From Nocardioides sp. NBC_00368 (GTDB taxonomy: Bacteria > Actinomycetota > Actinomycetes > Propionibacteriales > Nocardioidaceae): DNA of 64,000 nucleotides. The DNA is taken from positions 5,663,001 to 5,727,000 of the forward strand of contig NZ_CP107970.1 of assembly GCF_036090055.1 (NCBI RefSeq). The letters run 5' to 3'. The notes under the pieces are model-generated. The model was not told where the DNA came from and did not search any database. It was given only the letters and a program-made list of their open reading frames with translations. Position 1 is the stretch's first letter. The number at the start of each line of letters is the position of its first letter. The position numbers and the translations under genes are program-made. This document shows positions 7,391-17,479 of the stretch, one piece after another.

Positions 7391-9598
7391 TTGGCTCAGG
7401 GAGCCGCTACCCGGCGCAACAACCGGTCCGGCCGTTCGCGTAGCAACGGCAATACCGGCAGGTCCGGGCAGAACGGTCGCCGCAAGGGCGTCCACAAGGA
7501 CAACGAGGGCATCATCCCGGTGCTCGCCCAGGTCGTCCGCGAGGTCGAGTCGGCCGTGCAGCGCCGCTCGGCGATGCCCGACGTACGCACCAAGTTCCAG
7601 GTCGTCGCGCTGCTCGCCCGAGACGAGCGCCACCGCGTGCTCGAGGACGAGACCCTCAACGACGGACGCCGAGCCGAGCAGCTCAAGCGTCTGGACGGGA
7701 TCGCCACGATCCTGGCCAAGACGGCGACCATGGACTCGCGTCTGTTCGAGCTCCTGGCCGAGGACGCCGAGATCTCCGAGGCCGCGCTCGACCTCAAGCA
7801 CGAGCTGATGGCCCGCGGTGGCGTCGACGTGCCCGAGGACGAGGAGGAGGACGAGGACGAGACCCCCGCCGTCGTCGTCCCCGACAAGCGCGTGGTGCCG
7901 ACGAGCGTCATCCAGCGCCAGCTCTCCAACCCGTTCCTGGCGCCCGACTTCACCAACGCCCGCCCGCCGGTGCATGCCCGTCGGCTCTCCGGCTGGGAGC
8001 TGCTCGGGCCGCTGTTCCGCAGCTTCGAGTACGCCGACTCCGGCCCCTCCTGCATGCCGCTGCCCGAGCCGCCCGCCTACGGGCCCGGCCACGTCGAGGC
8101 GCCCGGCACCCGTGAGCTCATGCACCACCAGGCGCAGCTGGTCGCCTCCGCGGCCGAGGGACACCGCTCCTACCTGCTGGCCGACGAGCCCGGTCTCGGC
8201 AAGACCGCCCAGGCGCTGCTCGCCGCTGAGGCGGCCAACGCCTACCCGCTGCTGGTGGTCGTGCCCAACGTCGTCAAGGCCAACTGGGCCCGCGAGGTCA
8301 GTCTCTGGACGCCGTCCAAGAAGGCGACCGTCGTGCACGGCAACGGCGAGGACATCGACGGTTTCGCCGACATCATCGTGGTCAACTACGAGATCCTCGA
8401 CCGCCACGTCGGCTGGCTCGGCGAGTTCGGCTTCAAGGGCATGGTCGTCGACGAGGCCCACTTCATCAAGAACAAGTCCTCCCAGCGCTCCCAGCACGTG
8501 CTGGCCCTCTCGGAGAAGATCCGGCAGCGTACGGCCAACCCGCTGCTGATGGCTCTGACCGGCACCCCGCTGATCAACGACATCGAGGACTTCCGGGCGA
8601 TCTGGCAGTTCCTCGGCTGGATCGACGACGTCAAGCCGCTGGGCGGTCTGCTCGAGGGGCTCGAGGAGACCGGGCTGACGCCGCAGGACAACAGCTTCTA
8701 CGGCGCCGCCCGCCGTGTGGTCGTCAACCAGGGCATCGTGCGTCGCCGCAAGATCGACGTCGCCAGCGACATCCCGGCGCGCCGTGTGGCCGACCTGCCG
8801 GTCGAGCTCGACGACGCCGAGGGCCGCTCGATCCGGGCCGCCGAGGCCGAGCTGGCCAAGCGGATGATGCAGCGCTACGACACCGCGATCGAGACCCGGG
8901 TGACCGGCGCCAAGCCGGCTCCGGGCGAGCTCGACCTCGAGCTGATCCGTCGGGTTGCCACCTGGGAGCGCGAGGACCAGGACGCCTCCACCGGCGAGAA
9001 CGTCTTCGGCATGATGCGCCGCATCGGTCGCGCGAAGGCGTCGCTGGCCGCCGACTACGCCGCCCAGCTGGCGCGCAACGTCGGCAAGGTCGTCTTCTTC
9101 GCCAAGCACATCGAGGTCATGGATACCGCGCAGAAGCTCTTCGAGGAGCGCGGCATCCGCTACTCCACGATCCGTGGCGACCAGACCTCGAAGGCGCGCG
9201 AGAAGGCCATCGACGAGTTCATGAACGACCCCGAGGTCGAGGTCATCGTCTGCTCGCTCACCGCCGCCGGCGTCGGCGTCAACCTGCAGGCCGCCTCCAA
9301 CCTGGTCCTGGCCGAGCTCTCCTGGACCGATGCCGAGCAGACCCAGGCGATCGACCGGGTCCACCGCATCGGCCAGACCGAGCCGGTCACCGCCTGGCGC
9401 ATCATCGCGAGCCAGACCATCGACACCCGGATCGCCGAGCTGATCGACTCCAAGGCCGGCCTGGCGGCTCGCGCCCTGGACGGCTCCGACGAGGAGATCA
9501 CCGACTCCGCCGACGTGCAGCTCGAGGCCCTGGTCTCGCTGCTCACCGACGCGCTCCGCAAGCGTGAGTCGGGTCGCCGGGGTCGCCGAGCGGCCTGA
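7391..9598 (+). CDS. SNF2/DEAD-family DNA helicase, SMARCAL1/HepA-like
   Basis: A 735-residue superfamily 2 ATPase of the Snf2 type. Motif I is DEPGLGKT at 265-272 and motif II is DEAH at 354-357. Motif III is LTGTPLIND, and motifs V/VI are in CSLTAAGVGVNLQAAS and AIDRVHRIGQTEPV. Members translocate on double-stranded DNA to remodel or re-anneal it. The first 45 residues are basic and disordered. An acidic stretch (EDEEEDEDE) near residue 160 separates an unrecognised N-terminal region from the motor. TTG at 7391 is chosen because AAGGAGG lies at ideal spacing; an ATG 19 codons upstream has no such site. Confidence 0.85.
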   Translation: MAQGAATRRNNRSGRSRSNGNTGRSGQNGRRKGVHKDNEGIIPVLAQVVREVESAVQRRSAMPDVRTKFQVVALLARDERHRVLEDETLNDGRRAEQLKRLDGIATILAKTATMDSRLFELLAEDAEISEAALDLKHELMARGGVDVPEDEEEDEDETPAVVVPDKRVVPTSVIQRQLSNPFLAPDFTNARPPVHARRLSGWELLGPLFRSFEYADSGPSCMPLPEPPAYGPGHVEAPGTRELMHHQAQLVASAAEGHRSYLLADEPGLGKTAQALLAAEAANAYPLLVVVPNVVKANWAREVSLWTPSKKATVVHGNGEDIDGFADIIVVNYEILDRHVGWLGEFGFKGMVVDEAHFIKNKSSQRSQHVLALSEKIRQRTANPLLMALTGTPLINDIEDFRAIWQFLGWIDDVKPLGGLLEGLEETGLTPQDNSFYGAARRVVVNQGIVRRRKIDVASDIPARRVADLPVELDDAEGRSIRAAEAELAKRMMQRYDTAIETRVTGAKPAPGELDLELIRRVATWEREDQDASTGENVFGMMRRIGRAKASLAADYAAQLARNVGKVVFFAKHIEVMDTAQKLFEERGIRYSTIRGDQTSKAREKAIDEFMNDPEVEVIVCSLTAAGVGVNLQAASNLVLAELSWTDAEQTQAIDRVHRIGQTEPVTAWRIIASQTIDTRIAELIDSKAGLAARALDGSDEEITDSADVQLEALVSLLTDALRKRESGRRGRRAA

Positions 9599-9617
9599 CC
9601 CGGTTCGCGGGCTCGAT

Positions 9618-9657
9618 CCAGGCCCCATCTCAGGGAGAATCCTGAGGTGGGGCCTGG
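9618..9657 (+). terminator. Hairpin terminator after helicase gene
   Basis: Inverted arms 9618-9632 and 9643-9657 (15 bp, one G-T pair) enclose a 10-base loop, 20 bases after the helicase stop. There is no T-run, as is usual in high-GC actinobacteria. Confidence 0.6.
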
Positions 9658-9668
9658 GTGCTGCGGCG

Positions 9669-9674
9669 TACGCT
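9669..9674 (+). promoter_or_regulatory. -10 hexamer TACGCT, leaderless small protein
   Basis: TACGCT lies 7 bases before the ATG at 9682, directly after the helicase terminator. Confidence 0.45.
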
Positions 9675-9681
9675 TGCTCAC

Positions 9682-9822
9682 ATGTTCTGGATCATTCTCC
9701 TCGTCATCGCGGCGGCTGTTGGTGGCTACGTGTTCCGGGTGCCGATCGTCGCCAAGCTGACCGGGCAGCCACGCAGCCGCATAGAGCGGCACATCGGACC
9801 GAAGACCAAGCGCCTTCCCTGA
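9682..9822 (+). CDS. 46-residue single-pass membrane protein, unknown
   Basis: A short gene encoding one N-terminal transmembrane helix (MFWIILLVIAAAVGGYVF) followed by a positively charged tail ending KTKRLP, so the tail should lie in the cytoplasm. A -10 hexamer 7 bases before the ATG and a terminator just upstream support a separate transcription unit. No family was recognised. Confidence 0.6.
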   Translation: MFWIILLVIAAAVGGYVFRVPIVAKLTGQPRSRIERHIGPKTKRLP

Positions 9823-9842
9823 TCCCGCCGGCAACCGCCCCG

Positions 9843-9868
9843 GGAATCCTCAGCGGCACACGTGCGTT
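9843..9868 (+). promoter_or_regulatory. SigR/SigH-type promoter of thioredoxin gene
   Basis: GGAAT at 9843-9847 and GTT at 9866-9868 are separated by exactly 18 bases, the spacing of thiol-stress SigR/SigH promoters. It lies 60 bases before the thioredoxin start. The sigH/rshA pair is in the same window. Confidence 0.75.
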
Positions 9869-9928
9869 GAGGCGTACGTGTCCGCCGGCCCGGCGCGCAC
9901 ACGAATTCAGACCGGAAGTGAGAGCCCC

Positions 9929-10297
9929 ATGCCCACCGTCGAGCTCGGCGCAGAGAACTTCGAGAGCACCGTCACCGACAACGAGATCGTTCTCGTCGAC
10001 TTCTGGGCGTCCTGGTGCGGCCCGTGCCGCCAGTTCAGCCCCATCTACGACGCCGCCTCCGAGGAGCACCCGGAGATCGTCTTCGGCAAGGTCGACACCG
10101 AGGCCGAGCAGGCGCTCGCCGGTGCCGCCAACATCACCTCCATCCCGACGCTGATGGCCTTCAAGAAGGGCAACCTCGTCTTCTCCCAGCCCGGTGCGCT
10201 TCCCGCGCCCGCGCTCAAGCAGGTCATCGACGCGGTCGTCGACCTCGACATCGACAAGGCGCTGGCCGAGCAGGCCTCGAAGGAGTCCGGCGAGTAA
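9929..10297 (+). CDS. trxA: Thioredoxin
   Basis: A 122-residue thioredoxin that reduces disulfides in cytoplasmic proteins. The redox site is WCGPC with Cys30 and Cys33. The cis-proline loop is SIPT, and the fold ends with the usual amphipathic helix. The ATG at 9929 is preferred over an in-frame ATG 17 codons upstream because the core begins at the usual distance and GGAAGTGAG precedes it. The upstream SigH-type promoter predicts induction by disulfide stress. Confidence 0.9.
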   Translation: MPTVELGAENFESTVTDNEIVLVDFWASWCGPCRQFSPIYDAASEEHPEIVFGKVDTEAEQALAGAANITSIPTLMAFKKGNLVFSQPGALPAPALKQVIDAVVDLDIDKALAEQASKESGE

Positions 10298-10340
10298 GAC
10301 TCGTCGTGGCTCCGCGGCGCCCATCAGGTTTGATAGCGCT

Positions 10341-10640
10341 GTGACCGAACCCGATAGCGCCGCCCACGAAGAGCTCCTCCGCCTGCGCGGCAGCATCGAC
10401 AATCTCGACGCCGCCCTCGTCCACCTTCTCGCCGAGCGCTTCAAGTGCACCGAGCAGGTCGGTCGGCTGAAGGCGCGCGCGGGGTTCCCTCCTGCCGACC
10501 CCAACCGCGAGGCGATCCAGATCGAGCGGCTCCGCCGCCTCTCCGACGACGCCGGTCTCGACCCCGAGTTCGCTGAGAAGATCCTCAACGTGATCATCGC
10601 CGAGGTGATCCGCAACCACCGCCAGTTCCTCGAGAGCTGA
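10341..10640 (+). CDS. Chorismate mutase, AroQ type
   Basis: A 99-residue all-helical chorismate mutase converting chorismate to prephenate in Phe/Tyr synthesis. The first helix carries LRLRGSIDNLDAALVHLLAERF, with the substrate-binding Arg and the GRLKAR Lys/Arg typical of AroQ. The length is that of a monofunctional enzyme. The GTG at 10341 is chosen because it begins close to the first helix; longer in-frame starts overlap the thioredoxin gene. Confidence 0.85.
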   Translation: MTEPDSAAHEELLRLRGSIDNLDAALVHLLAERFKCTEQVGRLKARAGFPPADPNREAIQIERLRRLSDDAGLDPEFAEKILNVIIAEVIRNHRQFLES

Positions 10641-10646
10641 GCCGGT

Positions 10647-11897
10647 TCAGTCGAGCACGCGGGCCAGCCAGGCGTTCCAGAACCGCCGGTCCGGGTCGAA
10701 GCGGCGGACCAGGCGCTTGAAGTCGTCCCAGTGCGGGAAGCCGGCGCCGGGGTCCGCGGTGGCGAAGAGCTTGCCCCAGTGCGGCCGGGTGCCCGCCGGA
10801 AGCCGTCGTTCCAGCTCGGGCAGGAGCTCGCCCACACCGACGGGGTCGGCCTGCCAGGTGAAGTGCAGCGCCAGGATGTCGGTGCCGTAGGCGGGGGAGA
10901 GCCACAGGTCGTCGGCGGCGACCGCGCGGATCTCGCCCACCTGCAGCAGCGGCCGAATCCGTTCGGCGAGCGACCGGACGGCGTCGACGGCCTCCTGAGC
11001 GCGATCCAGCGGCACCAGGTATTCGCTCTGCAGCTCCGCGCCGACGCTCGGCTGGAAGTCGAGCCGGAAGTGGGGCAGCCGCTCGTGCCACGGCCCCGGC
11101 ACCCCGAGCTGCTCGGTGCACGGTGCCGGGTCGAGACCGGGGATGACGTGGTGCGGACGGGTCGCGAGCTCCGTCCCGGGGATCTCCGGAGTCGTCGTAC
11201 GTGACTTCACCCAGACCCGGCCGACGGAGCCGTCCGGCTCGTCGCCCCACCGCGTGAAGACGGACACCGAGTAGGCCGCGCCGAGGATCTCGGTGAGGTG
11301 TTCTCGCAGGTCGGCGTAGGAAAGACCGTCGTGGACCGTCTGCCGGACCTGGTAGGTCGGCGAGGTCGCCAGCTCGAGATGGGTCACGATCCCGAGCGCG
11401 CCGATGCCGACCACGGCCCCGGCGAAGTCGGGCGACCCGGCCTCCAGGCGCACCAGCTCGCCCTTGCCGTCGATGATCTCCAGCGCGGTCACGGAGGTTG
11501 CCAGCGACCCGTTGCCGACCCCGGATCCGTGCGTTCCCGTCGCGACCGCTCCGGCCACGGAGATGTGGGGGAGCGAGGCGAGGTTCGGCAGCGCCCGTCC
11601 GCGCTCCTCGAGCCAGGCGGCGAGCTCGCCGTAGCGCGTGCCGCCGGGCACCCGGACGACCTCCCCGGTCAGGCTCGGCGCGGACTCCAGAGCGTCGAGA
11701 GAGACCAGCACTCCCGATGTGTCCGCGAGATCGGTGAAGGAGTGCCGAGACCCCAGCGCCCGCAGTCGTGGCTCGCGCAGCACGAGGTCGCGTACGTCCT
11801 CCACGGAACGTGGTCGCACGAGCGCGCGGGCGGTGTAGTCATAGCTGCGGGCCCACGTCGATCCGGGAGCTTCGCGGGTAGAGGTCTCGGTGCGCAT
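10647..11897 (-). CDS. aldO: FAD-linked alditol (xylitol) oxidase
   Basis: A 416-residue VAO-family flavoprotein that oxidises the terminal hydroxyl of sugar alcohols with oxygen, giving an aldose and H2O2. GSRHSF at 49-54 matches the covalent FAD histidine site (His52) of Streptomyces AldO. AVATGTHGSG is the FAD pyrophosphate loop. The C-terminal EIRAV and HWGK segments match the substrate-binding Glu/Arg and Lys of AldO. The length is nearly identical to AldO (418 residues). D-arabinono-lactone oxidase is the main alternative. It is divergent from the GH10 xylanase, so a role in pentose or xylitol use is reasonable. The start is leaderless. Confidence 0.75.
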   Translation of the reverse strand: MRTETSTREAPGSTWARSYDYTARALVRPRSVEDVRDLVLREPRLRALGSRHSFTDLADTSGVLVSLDALESAPSLTGEVVRVPGGTRYGELAAWLEERGRALPNLASLPHISVAGAVATGTHGSGVGNGSLATSVTALEIIDGKGELVRLEAGSPDFAGAVVGIGALGIVTHLELATSPTYQVRQTVHDGLSYADLREHLTEILGAAYSVSVFTRWGDEPDGSVGRVWVKSRTTTPEIPGTELATRPHHVIPGLDPAPCTEQLGVPGPWHERLPHFRLDFQPSVGAELQSEYLVPLDRAQEAVDAVRSLAERIRPLLQVGEIRAVAADDLWLSPAYGTDILALHFTWQADPVGVGELLPELERRLPAGTRPHWGKLFATADPGAGFPHWDDFKRLVRRFDPDRRFWNAWLARVLD

Positions 11898-11903
11898 GAT
11901 CGG

Positions 11904-11909
11904 ATCGTA
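11904..11909 (-). promoter_or_regulatory. -10 hexamer TACGAT, leaderless aldO
   Basis: On the minus strand TACGAT ends 6 bases before the aldO ATG at 11897. No Shine-Dalgarno is present. Confidence 0.5.
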
Positions 11910-11944
11910 GTCGGGTGCGGGCTTCTGTGCGCGTCTTCAGAAAA

Positions 11945-11989
11945 CGTTATCGACAACGATTGACAGCCACGCCTCGGCAGGGCCAGTCT
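11945..11989 (+). promoter_or_regulatory. LacI-type operator plus xylanase promoter
   Basis: CGTTATCGACAACG at 11945-11958 is a near-perfect dyad (12 of 14) with a central CG, like LacI-family operators. TTGACA at 11960-11965 and CAGTCT at 11984-11989 form a promoter with an 18-bp spacer, reading toward the xylanase. The operator also lies about 35 bases upstream of the aldO -10, so one regulator could serve both genes. Confidence 0.55.
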
Positions 11990-12023
11990 GTGATGCCGAT
12001 CACACTCACCGTCTGGAGGCACC

Positions 12024-13169
12024 GTGAAGATTCGCCACCTGGCCGCAGCCATCGCTACAGCCTCGACCGTCGCCCTCGTCGCGTCGTCCACCGCCCACGC
12101 CGAGCCGCGAGGGTTCCAGCCCCCGCCCGACTCGCTCCGCTCCTACGCCTCCGAGATCGGCCTGCGGGTCGGTGTCGCGGTCAACCCCGAGGTGCTGGCC
12201 GACGACGTGCTCGCCGGCATCGCCGCCGACGAGTTCTCCAGCCTCACCCCCGAGAACGAGATGAAGTGGGAGACCGTCGAGCCCACCCGCGGCACCTACG
12301 ACTGGTCGGGTGCCGATGAGGTCGTCGACTTCGCCCGCGCCCATGGCCAGAAGGTACGTGGCCACACCCTGCTCTGGCACAACCAGAACCCGGCCTGGCT
12401 GACCGAGGGTGTCGACGACGGCACGATCAGCACCGACGAGCTTCGCGCGATCCTCGAGAAGCACATCACCGACGAGGTGAAGCACTTCCGCGGCAAGGTC
12501 TACCAGTGGGACGTGGCCAACGAGTTCTTCGCCGACTCCTGGAGCCCCAACCCGCTCCCCAACGGTATGAACGGCGACAACTTCTGGATCAAGCACCTCG
12601 GCACCGGCATCGTCGCCGACGCCTTCCGCTGGGCCCATGCCGCCGACCCGAAGGCGCAGCTGTTCTACAACGACTACAACATCGCGGGTGAGGACGGGAA
12701 CAGCGCCAAGTCGACCGCGGTCTACAACTGGGCCAAGGAGCTCCTCGCCCAGGGAGTGCCGATCCACGGGATCGGCAACCAGGGCCACCTCGACACCCAG
12801 TACGGCTTCTCCGGCGAGCGGTTCCGCGCCGACCTGCAGCGCTACGCCGACCTGGGACTGAAGGTCGCGGTCACCGAGGCCGACGTACGCACCTTCGTCG
12901 ACTCCGCCGAGACCCAGGTCCCGACGGACAACCTGGCGCTCTTCGCCCACCCCTACGAGTTCTCGCAGATGCTCCAGGCCTGTCTCGCCGTGCGCGCCTG
13001 CACCTCGTTCACGGTCTGGGGCATCGACGACACCCACTCCTGGGTACCTGGCTGGTTCGAAGGACAGGGCTACGCACTGCTCTGGGACGTGAACAAGCAG
13101 CCCAAGGAGGCCTACACCACCCTGAAGCAGGATCTCAGGCTGGCCCTGGGCGCGCCCCGCCGGCGCTGA
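12024..13169 (+). CDS. Secreted endo-1,4-beta-xylanase, GH10
   Basis: A 381-residue enzyme that cleaves internal beta-1,4 bonds of xylan outside the cell. A Sec signal peptide (basic KIRH, hydrophobic core, AHA at 24-26) should be cleaved after residue 26. The GH10 catalytic residues are Glu167 (acid/base, in WDVANE) and Glu285 (nucleophile, in VTEADVR). WHNQNPAW and FTVWGIDDTHSW line the xylose subsites. It has only the catalytic domain, with no carbohydrate-binding module. GGAGG precedes the GTG start. Together with the GH51 arabinofuranosidase at 43.6 kb it suggests use of arabinoxylan. Confidence 0.9.
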   Translation: MKIRHLAAAIATASTVALVASSTAHAEPRGFQPPPDSLRSYASEIGLRVGVAVNPEVLADDVLAGIAADEFSSLTPENEMKWETVEPTRGTYDWSGADEVVDFARAHGQKVRGHTLLWHNQNPAWLTEGVDDGTISTDELRAILEKHITDEVKHFRGKVYQWDVANEFFADSWSPNPLPNGMNGDNFWIKHLGTGIVADAFRWAHAADPKAQLFYNDYNIAGEDGNSAKSTAVYNWAKELLAQGVPIHGIGNQGHLDTQYGFSGERFRADLQRYADLGLKVAVTEADVRTFVDSAETQVPTDNLALFAHPYEFSQMLQACLAVRACTSFTVWGIDDTHSWVPGWFEGQGYALLWDVNKQPKEAYTTLKQDLRLALGAPRRR

Positions 13170-13259
13170 GGCACCCGATCTGCACCTGGGTCGTGGCGGC
13201 TCCTGCGTGCCGGTGGTCTACTGGAGACCGAGCACATCGATCGATCTGAGCGAGGGTAG

Positions 13260-13448
13260 ATGAGCGAGTACGCAGCAGAAGCAGACCTCGAGGAGCAGGC
13301 GACCGACGTCGTGCGGGAGACCGTCGACGACGAGGCGCCCCTGGACGCCGAGGAGACGGTCACCTCGACGCCGGACGACGTCGACGAGGCCGACTACGCC
13401 GAGCAGAAGCTCGACGCGGTCGGCCCCGACGACGACTACGACTACTGA
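13260..13448 (+). CDS. 62-residue acidic protein, unknown
   Basis: A very acidic protein (about one third Asp/Glu, ending DDDYDY) without hydrophobic segments, probably disordered. GAGGG lies a few bases before the ATG. No family was recognised. It stands alone between the xylanase and the convergent mmsA gene. Confidence 0.55.
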   Translation: MSEYAAEADLEEQATDVVRETVDDEAPLDAEETVTSTPDDVDEADYAEQKLDAVGPDDDYDY

Positions 13449-13467
13449 CCCGGCCGGGACGGCACCA

Positions 13468-14967
<1,500 letters not shown>

Positions 14968-14986
14968 GTCATGCGTCCTTTGAGTG

Positions 14987-16318
14987 TTACAGCGAGCCGA
15001 GCACGTCGTCGTAGATCGAGATCGCCTCGGCGACCTCGTCGGGGGTGACGACGCACGGAGGCACCACGTGGATGCGGTTCTCCATGGTGAAGGGGATCAG
15101 GTTGCGGGCGATGAGGTCGGACTTGATCCGGCCCATCGTCGCCGCGGGGAGCGGCTCCCGCGTCTCGCGGTCGGCGACGAGCTCGAGGGCCCAGAAGACC
15201 CCGGTGCCGCGCACCTCGCCGATCACGTCGTGCTTCTCGGCCAGCGCGGCCAGCCCGGGGGCGATGTGGTCGGTGCCGATGGTGGCGGCGTTGTCGACGA
15301 TGCCCTCCTCGTTCATCGCCTCGATGGTCGCCACGATCGACGCCATCGCGAGCGGGTGGCCGGAGTAGGTGAGGCCGCCGGGGAAGACCTGGTCGTCGAA
15401 GGTCGCCGCGATCGGGTCGGAGATGATCACCCCGCCGGCGGGTACGTAGCCCGAGTTGACCCCCTTGGCGAAGGTGATCAGGTCGGGGACGACGTCGTAG
15501 GCGTCCAGGGCGAGCCACTCGCCGGTGCGGCCAAAGCCGGCCATGACCTCGTCGAGGATGAGCATGATCCCGAACTCGTCGGCCAGCGCCCGGACCCCGG
15601 GGAGGTAGCCCGGCGGCGGGATCATGATCCCGGCGGTGCCGGGGATGGTCTCGAGGAGGATCGCCGCGATCGACGCGGGACCCTCGGCCTCGATGACCCG
15701 GCGCAGGTGGTGCAGGGCGCGCTCGGCTTCCTGCTCCGGCGTGGTCGCCCAGAACTCCGAGCGGTAGAGGTAGGGGCCGAAGAAGTGGACGTGCCCGCGG
15801 GCGTACTCGTTCGGGATCCGCCGCCAGTCGCCCGTCGCGACGATCGCGGCGCCGGTGTTGCCGTGGTAGGAGCGGTAGGTCGAGAGCACCTTGTCGCGAC
15901 CGGTGTGGATCCGGGCCATCCGGATCGCGTTCTCGACCGCGTCGGCGCCCGCGTTGGTGAAGAAGACCTTGTTGAAGCCCACCGGCGCGATGTCGGTGAT
16001 CCGCTCGGCGGCCTCGCCACGAGTCAGGTTGGCTGTCGACGGCGCGATCGTGGTCAGCGTCTCGGCCTGCTTCTTGATCGCCTCCACCACCCGGGGGTGC
16101 TGGTGGCCGATGTTGGTGTTGACCAGCTGGGAGGAGAAGTCGAGGTAGGTGTGTCCCGAGTCGTCCCACACCCGCGAGCCCTGCCCGCCGGCGATGACGA
16201 GCGGCGTCAGCGACCCCTGGGCGGACCAGGAGTGGAAGACGTGGGATCGGTCGAGGTCGTACGCGCGCGCGTCGCTGGCACTGGTCAAGGCTGTCCCCTG
16301 GGGTGCGTGGATGGACAT
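14987..16318 (-). CDS. Class III transaminase, probable beta-alanine:pyruvate type
   Basis: A 443-residue PLP enzyme moving the amino group of an omega-amino acid to pyruvate or another oxo acid. Lys285 in ITFAKGVNSGY binds PLP. Asp256 in LDEVMAGFGRTG contacts the pyridine nitrogen. The position between the pyrimidine ring-opening genes and mmsA fits a beta-alanine or 3-aminoisobutyrate substrate giving (methyl)malonate semialdehyde. A 132-base gap upstream contains an AT-rich stretch (16376-16440) that may hold a separate promoter. Confidence 0.85.
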   Translation of the reverse strand: MSIHAPQGTALTSASDARAYDLDRSHVFHSWSAQGSLTPLVIAGGQGSRVWDDSGHTYLDFSSQLVNTNIGHQHPRVVEAIKKQAETLTTIAPSTANLTRGEAAERITDIAPVGFNKVFFTNAGADAVENAIRMARIHTGRDKVLSTYRSYHGNTGAAIVATGDWRRIPNEYARGHVHFFGPYLYRSEFWATTPEQEAERALHHLRRVIEAEGPASIAAILLETIPGTAGIMIPPPGYLPGVRALADEFGIMLILDEVMAGFGRTGEWLALDAYDVVPDLITFAKGVNSGYVPAGGVIISDPIAATFDDQVFPGGLTYSGHPLAMASIVATIEAMNEEGIVDNAATIGTDHIAPGLAALAEKHDVIGEVRGTGVFWALELVADRETREPLPAATMGRIKSDLIARNLIPFTMENRIHVVPPCVVTPDEVAEAISIYDDVLGSL

Positions 16319-16450
16319 GGATCTGGCTGCTCACTCTACGCCGGGAACGACGGGGTCGCCGCCGATCCTGGATACTGATTACGACGGTATATCAGGCCAA
16401 GCGCTACGTTTTCGTTACATTCTCATGCCTCAATCAACGAAATCGCGTGC

Positions 16451-17476
16451 TCATGCCTTCGCGGTCGCCGGCCGGTTCACCCGCGGGATCACCAGATCGC
16501 CGTACGCAGCGAGGGTCTGGTCCATTGCGTCGTGCTGCAGGTAGACGGCGAACTGGTCGACCCCGAGGCTCTTGAGCTGCTCGAGCTTGGCGACCTGCTC
16601 CTCGACCGGGCCGAGGAGGCAGAACCGGTCGACGATCTCGTCGGGCACGAACCGGGTGTGGGTGTTCTCGGCCCGGCCGTGCTCGTTGTAGTCGTAGCCC
16701 TCGCGGCCCTCGATGTAGTCGGTGAGCGCCTGCGGGACCGCGCCGCTCCCGTACTTGGCCACGATGTCGGCGACATGGTTGCCCACCATCCCGCCGAACC
16801 AACGGCACTGCTCGCGGGCGTGGGCCAGGGCCTCGGGCGACCCGTCGGTGACGTACGCAGGGGCAGCGACGCAGAACGTCAGCGACTCCGGGTCGCGGCC
16901 GGCGTCGGTGGCCGCCTTCTTGACCGCCCCGATCATCCACTCGGTGATGTCGGGGTCGGCGAGCTGCAGGATGAACCCGTCGCCGACCTCGCCGGCCGCC
17001 TTCAGCGCGAGCGGGCCGTAGGCGGCGATCCACACCTCCAGCTCGGAGCGCTTGGCCCACGGGAACTGCAGCGTGGTGCCGTTGACCTCGACCGGCCGCC
17101 GGTTGGCCAGCTCACGGATCACCCGGGTGGCCTCGCGCATCTCCTTGATCGTGGACGGCTTCCCGTTGAGCACCCGCACCGCCGAGTCGCCGCGGCCCAT
17201 GCCGCAGACGGTGCGGTTGCCGTACATCTCGTTGAGCGTGGCGAAGACCGATGCGGTCACCGTCCAGTCACGGGTTGCCGGGTTGGTCACGAACGGACCG
17301 ACCTTGATCGTGCGGGTCTCGGCGAGGATCTGGCTGTAGACGACGTACGGCTCCATCCACAGCAGGTGACTGTCGAACGTCCACGCGTAGTCGAAGCCGT
17401 ACGCCTCGGCCTGCTTCGCCAGCGAGACGACCCGCCAGGCGGGCGGGTTGGTCTGGAGGACGACACCGAAGTCCAT
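16451..17476 (-). CDS. LLM-class F420-dependent oxidoreductase of pyrimidine/hydantoin cluster
   Basis: A 341-residue luciferase-like (TIM barrel) flavin/F420 oxidoreductase. The start MDFGVVLQTNPP, the loop GRGDSAVRVLNGKPS and FPWAKRSELEVWIAAYGP fit the F420-dependent subgroup often found beside dihydropyrimidinase/hydantoinase genes (TIGR03842 as I recall it). Only 3 bases separate it from the dihydropyrimidinase gene, so the two are translationally coupled. The reaction is not established to my knowledge. Reduction of the pyrimidine ring with reduced F420 is one possibility, since no dihydropyrimidine dehydrogenase is seen here. Confidence 0.75.
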   Translation of the reverse strand: MDFGVVLQTNPPAWRVVSLAKQAEAYGFDYAWTFDSHLLWMEPYVVYSQILAETRTIKVGPFVTNPATRDWTVTASVFATLNEMYGNRTVCGMGRGDSAVRVLNGKPSTIKEMREATRVIRELANRRPVEVNGTTLQFPWAKRSELEVWIAAYGPLALKAAGEVGDGFILQLADPDITEWMIGAVKKAATDAGRDPESLTFCVAAPAYVTDGSPEALAHAREQCRWFGGMVGNHVADIVAKYGSGAVPQALTDYIEGREGYDYNEHGRAENTHTRFVPDEIVDRFCLLGPVEEQVAKLEQLKSLGVDQFAVYLQHDAMDQTLAAYGDLVIPRVNRPATAKA

Positions 17477-17479
17477 GAC

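Noticed and set aside
7361..9628. A 755-codon minus-strand frame opposite the helicase
   Set aside because: Shadow of the helicase gene; Leu/Gly/Asp-rich and without motifs.
16376..16440. TGATTACGACGGTATATCA as a regulator operator before the transaminase
   Set aside because: Only the outer TGAT/ATCA match; the inner bases do not pair, so it is not a convincing dyad.
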